Below are positions 1 through 9,442 of a DNA stretch of 64,000 nucleotides, piece by piece. The translations under genes and the position numbers were made by a program. The number at the start of each line of letters is the position of its first letter. Positions within the stretch are counted from its first letter, which is position 1. The notes beneath the pieces are model-generated. The model was not told the origin of the DNA. It saw nothing but the letters and a program-made list of their open reading frames with translations, and did no database searches. The DNA comes from Gemmatimonadaceae bacterium. Lineage in GTDB: Bacteria; Gemmatimonadota; Gemmatimonadetes; Gemmatimonadales; Gemmatimonadaceae. Location of the stretch: contig JANJUF010000019.1 in assembly GCA_024710705.1 (NCBI GenBank), positions 32,939-96,938 on the forward strand. The letters run 5' to 3'.

Positions 1-72
1 GATCGCCGCCACCGCCGCGCTGACGGCGGCGGGATCCAGGACCAGCTCTGGCGAAGGCGTGGACGTCAGCAT
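1..72 (-). CDS. N-terminus of a truncated, unidentified protein
   Basis: Only the first 24 codons lie in the window and the reading frame is open to the left edge. The ATG lies 10 nt after the stop of the DivIVA-like gene, so it is probably the next gene of the same operon. The residues visible (start MLTSTPSPELVLDP) are too few for family assignment. The Ala-rich helix that follows would suit several enzymes, for example a purine nucleoside phosphorylase, but this is a guess. There is no strong Shine-Dalgarno sequence. The short gap to the gene upstream suggests translation by read-through coupling. Confidence 0.45.
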   Translation of the reverse strand, partial: MLTSTPSPELVLDPAAVSAAVAAI

Positions 73-82
73 GCGTGCGCCA

Positions 83-586
83 TCAACCCTGGCGCTCAGC
101 GCCCGGCGTGCGCTGCTGCATGGCCGCGTCCACTTCGGCGATGTGCCGCTCGGCGAGGTGGCGGATCTGCGCCAAGTAGGCGCGCCGCGAGCGATCCAGT
201 GCCTCGATCTCGCGCAGCAGGGCGGAAATCTGGCCACGCGCCTCCTCCGTGAGCCGCTCCGCTGCCGCCTGCGCCTCGCGCATGATCAGGTCGGCCTCGC
301 GCTGCGCCTGCTCCTTCACGTCCTCACGCAGCTGCTGCGCGCTCACGAGCGCCTCGTTGATGGCCTTGTCGCGTTCGCGATAGTGCTTGAGTTGCTCGTG
401 GAAGGAACGCGCTTTCGTCTCGAGGTCGAGGTTCTGTCGCGTCAGGCGCTCGAGCTCGTCGGCCACCTGGTCGCGGAACAGGTCCACGCGCATCCGGTCA
501 TAGCCGCGGAACGCGCTTCCGAAGTCGTACCGGCGCACGTCCACCGCCGTCAGGTGGAACGCGTCCTCGCCCCCGATATGCTCCAT
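83..586 (-). CDS. DivIVA-domain coiled-coil protein
   Basis: 167 aa. The N-terminal 20-70 residues look like a DivIVA domain: a short lead-in, then FRGYDRMRVDLFRDQVADEL, in which the family's typical F-x-GY-x-x-x-V-D-x-F pattern is recognisable. The rest is an almost uninterrupted charged coiled coil rich in Arg, Glu and Ala, with no membrane segment. DivIVA/GpsB-type proteins bind curved or septal membrane and recruit division or polar-growth factors; the precise role here is not known. It starts 3 nt after the yggS stop and has a good GAGGAG ribosome binding site inside that gene. The pairing of yggS with a divIVA-like gene is a known arrangement in many bacteria. Confidence 0.8.
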   Translation of the reverse strand: MEHIGGEDAFHLTAVDVRRYDFGSAFRGYDRMRVDLFRDQVADELERLTRQNLDLETKARSFHEQLKHYRERDKAINEALVSAQQLREDVKEQAQREADLIMREAQAAAERLTEEARGQISALLREIEALDRSRRAYLAQIRHLAERHIAEVDAAMQQRTPGAERQG

Positions 587-589
587 GCG

Positions 590-1288
590 TCAGCTCCTCG
601 CCCCGAACAGCACCGTACCCAATCGGACCAGGGTGGCCCCTTCCTCGACCGCGATCTCGTAATCCCCGCTCATCCCCATCGACAGCGCCTCCGCCGGATG
701 GCCAGCGGCCCGCAACGTCGCGCGCGCGGCCCGTGCCCCCGCAAACACCGTGCGCAGCACGCGCTCGTCGGCGTCGAGGGGCGCCATCGTCATCACCCCG
801 CGGAGCCGCAGCTGCGGCAGCCGCACCAACCGCTCCGCCTCAGCGGCCACGTCGCCCAGCGCATAGCCGCCCTTCGATGCCTCGCCGACCACATTCACCT
901 GCAACAGCACATCCAGGGTGATTTCCTGCTTCGCCGCGCTCGCCGCCGCCTCGTCCGCCAAGCGCGGACGATCCATCGCGTGAAAGAGCGCGAAGTGCGA
1001 GAGCGCCTTCACCTTGTTCGTTTGCAGATGCCCGATCAGATGCCACGCCACACCGTCCGGCAGCGTTCCGGCGACTGCCAGCGCCTCCTGCTTCCGAAGC
1101 GCCTCTTGGACCTTGTTCTCGCCCACGTCGGTACACCCGGCCTCGAACGCCGCGAGCACCGCTTCTGGCCCGTGCGTCTTCGTGACCGCGATCAGGCGCA
1201 CCGGCTGCCCGTGCCCGCCGCGCCGGACGGCCTCGGCGATCCGACCACGGACCTCCGCCACCCGCTCGACCAGCCCCGGAAATCGCAT
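590..1288 (-). CDS. yggS: YggS-type pyridoxal-phosphate homeostasis protein
   Basis: 232 aa, the usual family length. This is the single-domain PLP-binding TIM barrel of the YggS/PROSC family, which carries PLP and buffers its level but has no known catalysis. The PLP lysine is K37 in the AVTKTHG motif. Family signatures that follow are GENKVQEA, WHLIGHLQTNK, the central LLQVNVVGEASKGG and, near the C-terminus, LSMGMSGDYEIAVEEGAT, the phosphate-binding end of the barrel. The start ATG has no Shine-Dalgarno sequence, but a TAAATT element lies 8 nt upstream, so the transcript may be leaderless. It is first in the run yggS-divIVA-next gene. Confidence 0.93.
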   Translation of the reverse strand: MRFPGLVERVAEVRGRIAEAVRRGGHGQPVRLIAVTKTHGPEAVLAAFEAGCTDVGENKVQEALRKQEALAVAGTLPDGVAWHLIGHLQTNKVKALSHFALFHAMDRPRLADEAAASAAKQEITLDVLLQVNVVGEASKGGYALGDVAAEAERLVRLPQLRLRGVMTMAPLDADERVLRTVFAGARAARATLRAAGHPAEALSMGMSGDYEIAVEEGATLVRLGTVLFGARS

Positions 1289-1296
1289 AACATCTG

Positions 1297-1302
1297 AATT
1301 TA
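1297..1302 (-). promoter_or_regulatory. -10-like TAAATT before yggS
   Basis: TAAATT on the minus strand ends 8 nt before the yggS ATG and no Shine-Dalgarno sequence is present. It is one of a set of TANNTT elements in this window. No clear -35 hexamer is visible. Confidence 0.5.
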
Positions 1303-1345
1303 CTGGACGTTAGGGCGCCACGAAAGTGAGTCCGTGAAGCCAGAA

Positions 1346-1373
1346 GCCCCGCCCGACCGGAGTCGAGCGGGGC
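1346..1373 (-). terminator. Terminator hairpin after the propeller lipoprotein gene
   Basis: The stem GCCCCGC/GCGGGGC (7 bp) encloses a second stem CGAC/GTCG with a 4-nt loop. It lies 27 nt past the stop of the propeller gene on the minus strand and is followed by TTCTGG rather than a clean U tract. It separates that gene from yggS. Confidence 0.6.
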
Positions 1374-1399
1374 CCCGCACCTCCATGCTGGGCAGGAGG

Positions 1400-2659
1400 T
1401 CAGCGGAGCGCCGGCTCGATTCGGGCCCGCACCACAGCGGGCAATCCGTCCTCGTCCCGGTCGATAAACCAGACCTGATTGCCGTCCGCCTGCATCCACG
1501 CGGCACGCCACGGCAGCACCACCCGCCCCAAAAAGCGCCCATCGGCCTCGAAAACCTCGTACGTCACGCTCTCATCGCGGTGCTGGCGCGGGGGCGCGCG
1601 GTTCTCCTGCGCCGGGTCGCGCTCGGCCTCGGGAATCTCCACCGACGGCACCGAGACACGCACCCAGATCCGCCCGTCACGCGCGAGGTTGAGTCCCGCC
1701 ACCGGAGGCTTCTCCGATGGAATCGGCGGCCCACTGAAGGTCCACGCCGGATCCACGTTCCGCAGCTGGAACGTGATGCGCGCTTGGTCGATGGCGCGCT
1801 CGGCATCGCTCACCGCAATCGGCGGCCCGTCGCGCTCGATCCGCAGCGCACGTCCGGGTCGGCTCGATTCGATCACGTACCGTTCGGTCGAAACCGACAC
1901 GAAGTGTCCGTCCGGGTGCCACTGCCAGATGAGGCGTGGCGCGTGTGTCGGTCCCGTCGCCGACGTGCTGCCCTCGCGCCGCGCGACATACACCACGCGC
2001 GACCAGGGCAGGTCCGGCGGAATCAGCGAGTCCGTCAGCGCGCCGTTGGCGTCGAACCGACGCAACCCCATGCGGCCGATAATCTCGCCCTCGCGAGGTG
2101 CCGTCACGGGACGTGTGGTGAGTAGCTGACCCGAGGCGTCGGCGCTGAGTCCGTTCCCGGTGCTGAAGCCGGCCGGCACCACCCAGCTCGACGCGAAGTC
2201 ACCGGTGGGCGTGAAGAACGACACCCGGGCGTTCTGCGAGTCCCACAGGGCGAGGCGGCCGTCTGGCAGCACCACCATGCCGTTGTTGGACGCGAACTCC
2301 CCGGGCCCCGAGCCCCGGCGCCCGATGCGCCGCAGCACCGCGCCCGTGGAGTCGAACAGGATGAGCGTGCGATTGGCCTGGTCGAAGACGTACAGCTGGC
2401 CGTCCGCCGTCACGTCGAACTCGAACACCTCGGCGAAGAGGCTCGTGTCGTCGGCCGCCGGTGCGATCCGCAACTCGTCCACCACGCGCCGGACGGCCTC
2501 CGGTGGCACCGCCCCGGTCACGCGCGCCACCACGGTGTCGGTGCGGGTGGAGTCGAAGGACGTCGCCAGGCCGGCGGCGTCAGTCGGCTGTGGCGCCCGC
2601 TCGACGCAGGCGATGCCCAGGGAAACAACCAGTGGGACGAGCAGCGGACGAAGGAGCAT
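1400..2659 (-). CDS. Six-bladed beta-propeller lipoprotein
   Basis: 419 aa from the ATG at 2659, which has GGAG 6 nt upstream. A longer frame would run into cdaA and is rejected. The N-terminus is a lipoprotein signal with its cysteine at residue 18 (LGIACVE). The body looks like a six-bladed NHL/TolB-type propeller: repeated strands of the type GQLYVFDQANRTLILFD, a blade with RRIGRRGSGPGEF, and PDGRLALWD. The motif RxGxxGxGPGEF is typical of 6-bladed propeller lipoproteins in Bacteroidota and Gemmatimonadota. Substrate and partner are unknown. It lies 70 nt downstream of cdaA on the same strand and ends at a terminator hairpin. Confidence 0.75.
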   Translation of the reverse strand: MLLRPLLVPLVVSLGIACVERAPQPTDAAGLATSFDSTRTDTVVARVTGAVPPEAVRRVVDELRIAPAADDTSLFAEVFEFDVTADGQLYVFDQANRTLILFDSTGAVLRRIGRRGSGPGEFASNNGMVVLPDGRLALWDSQNARVSFFTPTGDFASSWVVPAGFSTGNGLSADASGQLLTTRPVTAPREGEIIGRMGLRRFDANGALTDSLIPPDLPWSRVVYVARREGSTSATGPTHAPRLIWQWHPDGHFVSVSTERYVIESSRPGRALRIERDGPPIAVSDAERAIDQARITFQLRNVDPAWTFSGPPIPSEKPPVAGLNLARDGRIWVRVSVPSVEIPEAERDPAQENRAPPRQHRDESVTYEVFEADGRFLGRVVLPWRAAWMQADGNQVWFIDRDEDGLPAVVRARIEPALR

Positions 2660-2729
2660 TGCGTCTCCGAAAGCGGTGGGCGGTGCCTCCCGAGTGGGAC
2701 ACTCCCAACGCGTAGAAGGTTGTTCGCGC

Positions 2730-3515
2730 CTACACCCGCCCGGACTGTTCGCGCGCCACCAAGTAGGTGCGCAGTTCGCGCTCGGAGCCCATGCGGCGCA
2801 GGTGCCCATCCACGGCGATGGACACCTCCTCCCGCTCCTCCGACACGACGATCACCACCGCGTCCGTCTCCTCCGAGAGGCCAAGGGCCGCGCGGTGCCG
2901 CGTCCCGTAGGCCCGATCCATCGGCGCCGAGGTCAGCGGCAGGATGCAGCCGGCCGCCACCACACGATCTCCGCGCACGATCACCGCCCCATCGTGCAAC
3001 GGCGAAGTGCGGGCGAACATGGCCGTGAGTAGGTCGGCCTGCACCTGCATCACCAGCGGAGTTCCCGACTGCACGAAGGTGCCCAGCGACACGTCCTTTT
3101 CCACGGCGATGATCGCGCCGACGCCGAGCCGGGCCAGCCGGAACGCCGCGTCGGCGAGCACGCCGGCGGCGTCGGCCTGCCGCTCGTCGCGCTTCAGCAG
3201 GAATCCGAGGCGTCGCTGCCCCAGATTCGCCAGCGCCGCGCGCAGTTCCGGCTGGAAGATCACCACCGCAGCGAAGGCACCATAGGTGAACGCGAGCCCG
3301 AGCACCCAGGTGACGGTCGTGAGCTTGAGCAGCCACGCCACCGAGTACGCCAGCACGAGCACCACGATGCCGGCCAGCATCTGCACCGCCCGCGTCCCGC
3401 TGATGAGCAGGAGGAGCCGGTAGAGCATGTATGCGACAAGCGCGATCTCGAGGAGATCGCGCCAGCCGAAGGTCAGGAGACCCGAGGAACTCACGAGGCG
3501 GTCGCCGCGCGCCAC
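2730..3515 (-). CDS. cdaA: Diadenylate cyclase CdaA (c-di-AMP synthase)
   Basis: 261 aa. CdaA condenses two ATP into cyclic di-AMP at the inner membrane. Three predicted transmembrane helices (about residues 19-39, 43-63 and 67-86) are followed by the DAC domain with DGA at 175-177 and GTRHR at 204-208, the two catalytic motifs of the family. The GTG start sits 1 nt after the ftsH stop; another start a few codons in (GTG, VSSSG) is possible. A cdaR/ybbR or glmM partner, usual next to cdaA, is absent. The gene lies instead at the end of tilS-hpt-ftsH, so c-di-AMP synthesis is probably co-transcribed with the membrane protease. Confidence 0.93.
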   Translation of the reverse strand: MARGDRLVSSSGLLTFGWRDLLEIALVAYMLYRLLLLISGTRAVQMLAGIVVLVLAYSVAWLLKLTTVTWVLGLAFTYGAFAAVVIFQPELRAALANLGQRRLGFLLKRDERQADAAGVLADAAFRLARLGVGAIIAVEKDVSLGTFVQSGTPLVMQVQADLLTAMFARTSPLHDGAVIVRGDRVVAAGCILPLTSAPMDRAYGTRHRAALGLSEETDAVVIVVSEEREEVSIAVDGHLRRMGSERELRTYLVAREQSGRV

Positions 3516-3516
3516 A

Positions 3517-5490
<1,974 letters not shown>

Positions 5491-5492
5491 GA

Positions 5493-6050
5493 CTACTCCA
5501 GACTTGCCACGTACGGGACGTGCCGGAAATCCTCAGCGTGGTCCAGGCCGTAGCCGACAAGGACTTCGTGCGGGGCGTCGAACCCGACGAACTTCACCGG
5601 ATGCGTCAGGTGCTCCGCGATGTGTTTGTGCAGCAGCGCACAGATCTCGATGGACCGGGGCCGCCGTGCGCCGAGGACCCCCATCAGCTCCTGCAGGGTC
5701 CGCCCGGAATCCACGATGTCCTCGACCAACTGGATGTGCTTCCCTTCCAGTTCCGTCTTCGGATCGTACACCAGCTGGACGTTCCCGGATGAAATCGTCC
5801 CGGCCCCGTAGCTCGAGGCCACGAGGAAGTCCACGTGGAGCGGACGGCGGATCTGTCGGACGAGGTCGGCCAGGAAGACGAAGCTCCCCTTCAGGAGTCC
5901 GAGCACGAGGAGGTCGCCGTCGGGATAGAAAGCCGTGATTTCGGCTCCCAGTTCCCGCACGCGTCCCGCGATGGCCTGCTCGTCGTAGGCGATGCGCTTG
6001 ATGGCGCGGCCCAGCAGTCGGGGATCCCCCGAGGCGGTGCTGTTGATCAT
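5493..6050 (-). CDS. hpt: Hypoxanthine phosphoribosyltransferase
   Basis: 185 aa. Salvages hypoxanthine (and guanine) to IMP/GMP with PRPP. The PRPP-binding motif VEDIVDSGRT is at 109-118. The LVLGLLKGSFVFLADL segment and the late KFVGFDAPHEVLVGYGLDHAE region are typical of Hpt. The family normally has F-x-G-F-x-I-P here, so the Asp-Ala in place of Ile-Pro is a minor variant. It sits between tilS and ftsH, the order seen in many Bacillota and other phyla. The tilS stop is 7 nt upstream. A TATATT element overlapping the last tilS codons could give it its own promoter. Confidence 0.95.
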   Translation of the reverse strand: MINSTASGDPRLLGRAIKRIAYDEQAIAGRVRELGAEITAFYPDGDLLVLGLLKGSFVFLADLVRQIRRPLHVDFLVASSYGAGTISSGNVQLVYDPKTELEGKHIQLVEDIVDSGRTLQELMGVLGARRPRSIEICALLHKHIAEHLTHPVKFVGFDAPHEVLVGYGLDHAEDFRHVPYVASLE

Positions 6051-6057
6051 CTACGCC

Positions 6058-6993
6058 CTAATATAGTTGCCGCACGACGAAGGTGCGCCCGGTCCGGGCG
6101 ATGGTCGCCCCCCCAGCCAACTGAATTTCCGACCCCGAGGTCGCGCCGGGCGCCCACGTGCTCGCGCGTGCGAGCCCGCGGCGATCCATCGCGATGCCGG
6201 CGCGGGCCGCCAACTCGGGCCACAGCAACGTCCACTCCGCCGCGCGAAGCCCGGCGAGTGGACCCGTCGGCACCACCACCGTGCCGGGCGCCGGCGTCTG
6301 CGGAGCGAGCGCGTCATCCACCCACGCGGCCACATCGGCGCGCAACGCCGCGGCCCGCCCCGAGAGATCCCAGCACCACGCGGCGAAACCCGGATGCACG
6401 CGCTCCAACGCCGGCAGCAGGTCGAGTCGTACACGGTTGCGCGCGTGCGCCCGGCTCTGGTTGGACGGATCCTCAACCCAGTGCAGCCGCCGCGCCTTCG
6501 CGTAGCCGGCCAACTCCGCGCGCGTTACGTGCAACAGCGGTCGCGCCGGCGTGGCCGCCCCGCGCATCCCGGCGAGTCCGCGCGCGCCGGCGTCGCGCAG
6601 GATGCGCAGCACCACCGTCTCCACCTGGTCATCCCACGTGTGGGCCGTCACCACCACGGCCCCGAGTTCCTCGGCCCAACTATTGAGGAAGTGCCAGCGG
6701 GCATCGCGCCACGACGCCTCCCTGCCCGACTCGGCGCGGCCGACTCCGGTGACCACCGGGAGCTGGAGCGCAAGCCCGGTGCGCTCCACCAGGCGCGCGG
6801 CGCGGCGGGCAGCCGGCCCGGTCGCGTGATCGAAGGTCGCCACCGCCGCGACTTCGTGAGCCCGGGCGCTGGCCATGGCGTCGAGCAACACCATCGAATC
6901 GCGGCCACCGGACACGGCCAGCACCCAGCGCCCGCGCGGCAACGCCGCGAGGGCACGATGCACCGCCGTCACCGCTTCACTTTGCGTCGGCAC
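6058..6993 (-). CDS. tilS: tRNA(Ile)-lysidine synthetase TilS
   Basis: 311 aa from the GTG at 6993. TilS attaches lysine to C34 of tRNA-Ile(CAU), switching it from Met to Ile decoding. The PP-loop SGGRDS is at 28-33. ATFDHATG, VVTAHTWDDQVETVVLRILRD and the RPLLHVTRAELAGYAKARRL block are typical of the N-terminal catalytic domain. The protein is shorter than E. coli TilS because the C-terminal domains are reduced. The GTG is preferred over the ATG at 7023 because TATGTT lies exactly 6 nt before it, inside the longer frame, which points to a leaderless message. If the ATG is right, ten residues are added. Confidence 0.88.
   Translation of the reverse strand: MPTQSEAVTAVHRALAALPRGRWVLAVSGGRDSMVLLDAMASARAHEVAAVATFDHATGPAARRAARLVERTGLALQLPVVTGVGRAESGREASWRDARWHFLNSWAEELGAVVVTAHTWDDQVETVVLRILRDAGARGLAGMRGAATPARPLLHVTRAELAGYAKARRLHWVEDPSNQSRAHARNRVRLDLLPALERVHPGFAAWCWDLSGRAAALRADVAAWVDDALAPQTPAPGTVVVPTGPLAGLRAAEWTLLWPELAARAGIAMDRRGLARASTWAPGATSGSEIQLAGGATIARTGRTFVVRQLY
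6060..6065 (-). promoter_or_regulatory. -10-like TATATT before hpt
   Basis: TATATT overlaps the final Tyr and stop codons of tilS and ends 9 nt before the hpt ATG. It may give hpt-ftsH-cdaA a promoter independent of tilS. No clear -35 hexamer. Confidence 0.45.
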
Positions 6994-6999
6994 CCGGCT

Positions 7000-7005
7000 A
7001 ACATA
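7000..7005 (-). promoter_or_regulatory. -10-like TATGTT before tilS
   Basis: TATGTT followed by 6 nt and GTG on the minus strand. The same TATGTT-N6-GTG arrangement occurs before the membrane protein gene at 33325. There is no Shine-Dalgarno sequence, so the element supports a leaderless tilS start at 6993. Confidence 0.5.
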
Positions 7006-7051
7006 CTCGCCGTGTAGCGTCATCACCCCGGTCCTACCTCGGAGCGACGTC

Positions 7052-7231
7052 GTGGAACAGTCCTTTGGCGGCCCCCTCGGCACCCTCATCGCCGGCCTCG
7101 GCATGGGCGCCTACTACGTTGGGCTCACGTGGATCAACGTCCTGCTGGGCATCGTGCTCACGCCGCTGTTCCTCATCCCGGCCACGTGGGCGCAGGACGC
7201 ACTGGCCAAGAAGAAGGCCGGCAAGGCCTAA
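7052..7231 (+). CDS. Small membrane protein, 59 aa
   Basis: The GTG start has GGAG 7 nt upstream. The translation begins MEQSFGGPLG and contains a Gly-rich amphipathic stretch, then one or two hydrophobic segments (about 15-33 and 35-46), and ends in a Lys-rich tail (KKKAGKA), so the C-terminus is probably cytoplasmic. No family is recognised. It is divergent from tilS, 58 nt from the tilS GTG, and is followed by a strong palindromic hairpin. The clear ribosome binding site, the hydrophobic pattern and the terminator support a real gene. Confidence 0.6.
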   Translation: MEQSFGGPLGTLIAGLGMGAYYVGLTWINVLLGIVLTPLFLIPATWAQDALAKKKAGKA

Positions 7232-7265
7232 GCCGTTGACACTTGCGCCCCGCCGGCGCGTAGTG

Positions 7266-7301
7266 CACGAGGGGCGACACCGCGCGGTGTCGCCCCTCGT
7301 G
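7266..7301 (+). terminator. Perfect 36-nt palindrome, probable terminator
   Basis: The arms are perfectly complementary over 16-18 bp around a central GCGC; the outer sequence is CACGAGGGGCGACACC and its complement. It lies 34 nt past the stop of the 59-aa protein gene and before lemA. There is no U tract after it, so termination may be by the hairpin alone or it may act in both directions. Confidence 0.65.
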
Positions 7302-7348
7302 CCGTTCCGGGGTCCGCGATGCCCCCTCGCGGTGCGGCTCACAACACG

Positions 7349-7354
7349 TAGCTT
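7349..7354 (+). promoter_or_regulatory. -10-like TAGCTT before lemA
   Basis: TAGCTT lies 33 nt before the lemA GTG. The predicted leader of about 25 nt contains GGAG 6 nt before the start. The -35 region is not recognisable. Confidence 0.35.
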
Positions 7355-7387
7355 CCTGCCGAACGCCTCCCCTCTCCGGAGACTCCC

Positions 7388-7960
7388 GTGGCCTTCATCG
7401 TCGTCCTCGCCGTCGTCGGCATCTGGTTCGTCGTCGCCTACAACGGGCTGATCGCCCTGCGCAACCAGACCGCGAACGCCCTCAAACAGATTGACGTGCA
7501 GCTCAAGCGCCGCCACGACCTGATCCCGAACCTGATCAGCAGCGTGCAGGCGGCCATGGATTTCGAGAAGGACACGCTCCAGGCCGTGATCGCCGCGCGA
7601 AACGGCGCGGTGAAGGCGGCGGCCGGACTCGACCCGCAGCACGTGAAGGCCAGCGCCGCCGCAGAGGCGCAGCTCACCGGCGCGCTGAAGCAGCTGATGG
7701 TGGTCGTCGAGGCGTATCCGGACCTCAAGGCGACCTCGAACATGAAGCAGTTCCAGGAGGAACTCGCCTCCACCGAGAACAAGGTCTCGTTCTCGCGGCA
7801 GCTCTACAACGACACGGCCACGCAGTACAACACAAAGCAACAGCAGTTCCCCACCAATCTGGTGGCGGGCTTCGCCAAGGCCGTGCCTGCGGAGCTGTGG
7901 GAGATCGAGGATGCCGCTGAGCGGGCGGTACCGAAAGTCGACTTCCGGCGCGGTGGCTGA
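7388..7960 (+). CDS. lemA: LemA family membrane protein
   Basis: 190 aa, typical length. One N-terminal transmembrane helix (about 2-19) is followed by the LemA helical domain: YNGLIALRNQTANALKQIDV, then RRHDLIPNLI, the best conserved motif of the family. The extracytoplasmic domain is a long helical bundle. The molecular function of LemA is not established. The gene directly precedes an M48 peptidase, a pairing seen in many bacteria, which suggests the two act together on envelope proteins. GTG start with GGAG at 6 nt. Confidence 0.93.
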   Translation: MAFIVVLAVVGIWFVVAYNGLIALRNQTANALKQIDVQLKRRHDLIPNLISSVQAAMDFEKDTLQAVIAARNGAVKAAAGLDPQHVKASAAAEAQLTGALKQLMVVVEAYPDLKATSNMKQFQEELASTENKVSFSRQLYNDTATQYNTKQQQFPTNLVAGFAKAVPAELWEIEDAAERAVPKVDFRRGG

Positions 7961-8035
7961 TCCACGGACGGCGCCGGTGCAATCGGGCGCCGCAGAGGCC
8001 CTGTGGCGCGTCCCCTTCTCCCGCCGCCAACGGAC

Positions 8036-9058
8036 ATGGCTGAACCGCTCACGCTGAACCTGTTCCAGCAACAGGCCGCCAATCGCCGCAAGTCGTGGTT
8101 CCTGGTCGGGGGCTTCCTCGCGTTCTTCCTCTGGCTGGGACTCGGGGGCGACCTCGCGATCTGGCTCGCCACGAAGGACGCCGCGGCGGTGGGCGAACCC
8201 GCATATCGCCACCGGTTTCCGTGGGTGGGACTCGGCCTCAGCCTCGTGGCGTTCTTCCTGACCATGGATGTGCTCCGCAATGGTGGAAAGCGCGTCATGA
8301 AAGGGGTCGGGGCCGGCGAGCTGACCGACCCGCAGACGCCTGAGGAGAGGCAGTTGATGAACGTGGTCGAAGAGATCTCGATCGCCTCCGGCGTCCCGGT
8401 GCCCCGGGTCTACGTGGTCAGCGACCCCGATCCCAACGCCTTCGTGACGGGGACCCAGCCGCTCGAGGCCCATCTAGCGGTCACGTCGGGCCTGCTCGGC
8501 ATCCTGAACCGGGACGAGCTCCAGGCGGTGATCGCCCACGAGATGGGGCACGTGAAGAACGAGGATACACGGCTGATGACGATCGTCGCCGGCCTCGGTG
8601 GCGCCATCATCATCCTGCGCGATGGTCTGGTCCGAGGATTTCTGCGCAGCGGCGGTGTGCGGACCTCGTCCCGCCGCGGGGGCAAGGGAGGCAACCCACT
8701 GGTGGTGATTGTGGTCGTCGTGTGGCTCCTCAGCTGGCTCCTGGCCCCGATCATCGTCCGGCTGATGGCCATGGCCGTGAGCCGCAACCGCGAGTACCTG
8801 GCGGACGCGATGGCGGCCCAGTACACCCGCAACCCTGCGGCCCTTGCGGACGCGCTGGCGAAGCTGGAGTCCCACCATCAGCCAACCAAGGCCATCTCGA
8901 CCGGGGTGGCCCACCTCTGCATCGTGGATCCCACCGGACGATTGGCCAACCGGCGCGAGGGGTGGCTGGCCAGCCTGTTCGGCACGCATCCACCCGTGGC
9001 GATCCGGGTCGCCAGACTCCGGGCGATGGCGTTCCAGAACCAGAAACGGGCCGGGTGA
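8036..9058 (+). CDS. M48 family membrane metalloprotease (HtpX-like)
   Basis: 340 aa from the ATG at 8036. A GTG at 8003 with AGAGG before it would add 11 residues, but the FQQQAANRR segment is where relatives of this LemA-linked M48 family begin. Two N-terminal transmembrane helices (about 21-42 and 63-78) precede the zinc motif HEMGH (168-172). Two further hydrophobic segments follow, then the third ligand region NREYLADAMA. HtpX-type proteases cleave misfolded membrane proteins with the active site facing the cytoplasm. The gene is 75 nt downstream of lemA and probably in one operon with it. Confidence 0.93.
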   Translation: MAEPLTLNLFQQQAANRRKSWFLVGGFLAFFLWLGLGGDLAIWLATKDAAAVGEPAYRHRFPWVGLGLSLVAFFLTMDVLRNGGKRVMKGVGAGELTDPQTPEERQLMNVVEEISIASGVPVPRVYVVSDPDPNAFVTGTQPLEAHLAVTSGLLGILNRDELQAVIAHEMGHVKNEDTRLMTIVAGLGGAIIILRDGLVRGFLRSGGVRTSSRRGGKGGNPLVVIVVVVWLLSWLLAPIIVRLMAMAVSRNREYLADAMAAQYTRNPAALADALAKLESHHQPTKAISTGVAHLCIVDPTGRLANRREGWLASLFGTHPPVAIRVARLRAMAFQNQKRAG

Positions 9059-9442
9059 CGTTACGCCGTGCTGGCAGTCCTCCTCGCTGATGACCACAGC
9101 CTCGCATCGCCAGCAGTTGAAGCCGCGAAGGTACCGCAGGCCGCCCGAGGAGCAGGAGAATATCCGATGAGCAGTGGGAGCCGCCGCGCCTCAGGCCGGG
9201 CACGCGGCTCGGAAGTCCCAGGCAATGTGAGTACACATGTTTGTGATGTTGATGCAGTCTCACGACGCGCACAGGCTCGGTATGCAGTGCCAGTCGCATA
9301 ACTTTGCAGCTCTATGCAGTCGAGAATTTACATTTGATGCCTGCTGTAACCTCGCAATCTACAAGCGTATATCGCTGTCTAGTCACGTGAACTATTACCA
9401 GTTTTCGACTCACGTGCGCCTTATCAACATTTTGGGGCTTCG
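9059..9442. other. Intergenic region with an AT-rich second half
   Basis: 384 nt with no convincing gene. The first half has the local GC bias. From about 9225 the sequence is clearly richer in A and T than anything nearby. It holds three copies of ATGCAGT (near 9253, 9281 and 9313) and two CACGTG sites (9384-9389 and 9411-9416), the first within the 8-nt palindrome TCACGTGA. A 69-codon frame (9237-9446) overlaps the next start by ATGA but has no family resemblance. It may be a promoter region or DNA acquired with the next gene. Confidence 0.4.

Noticed and set aside
9068..9301. Possible fragment of a response regulator (VLLADDH near the start)
   Set aside because: Only about nine residues look like a receiver-domain start; the rest has no receiver or helix-turn-helix pattern, so chance is more likely than a pseudogene.
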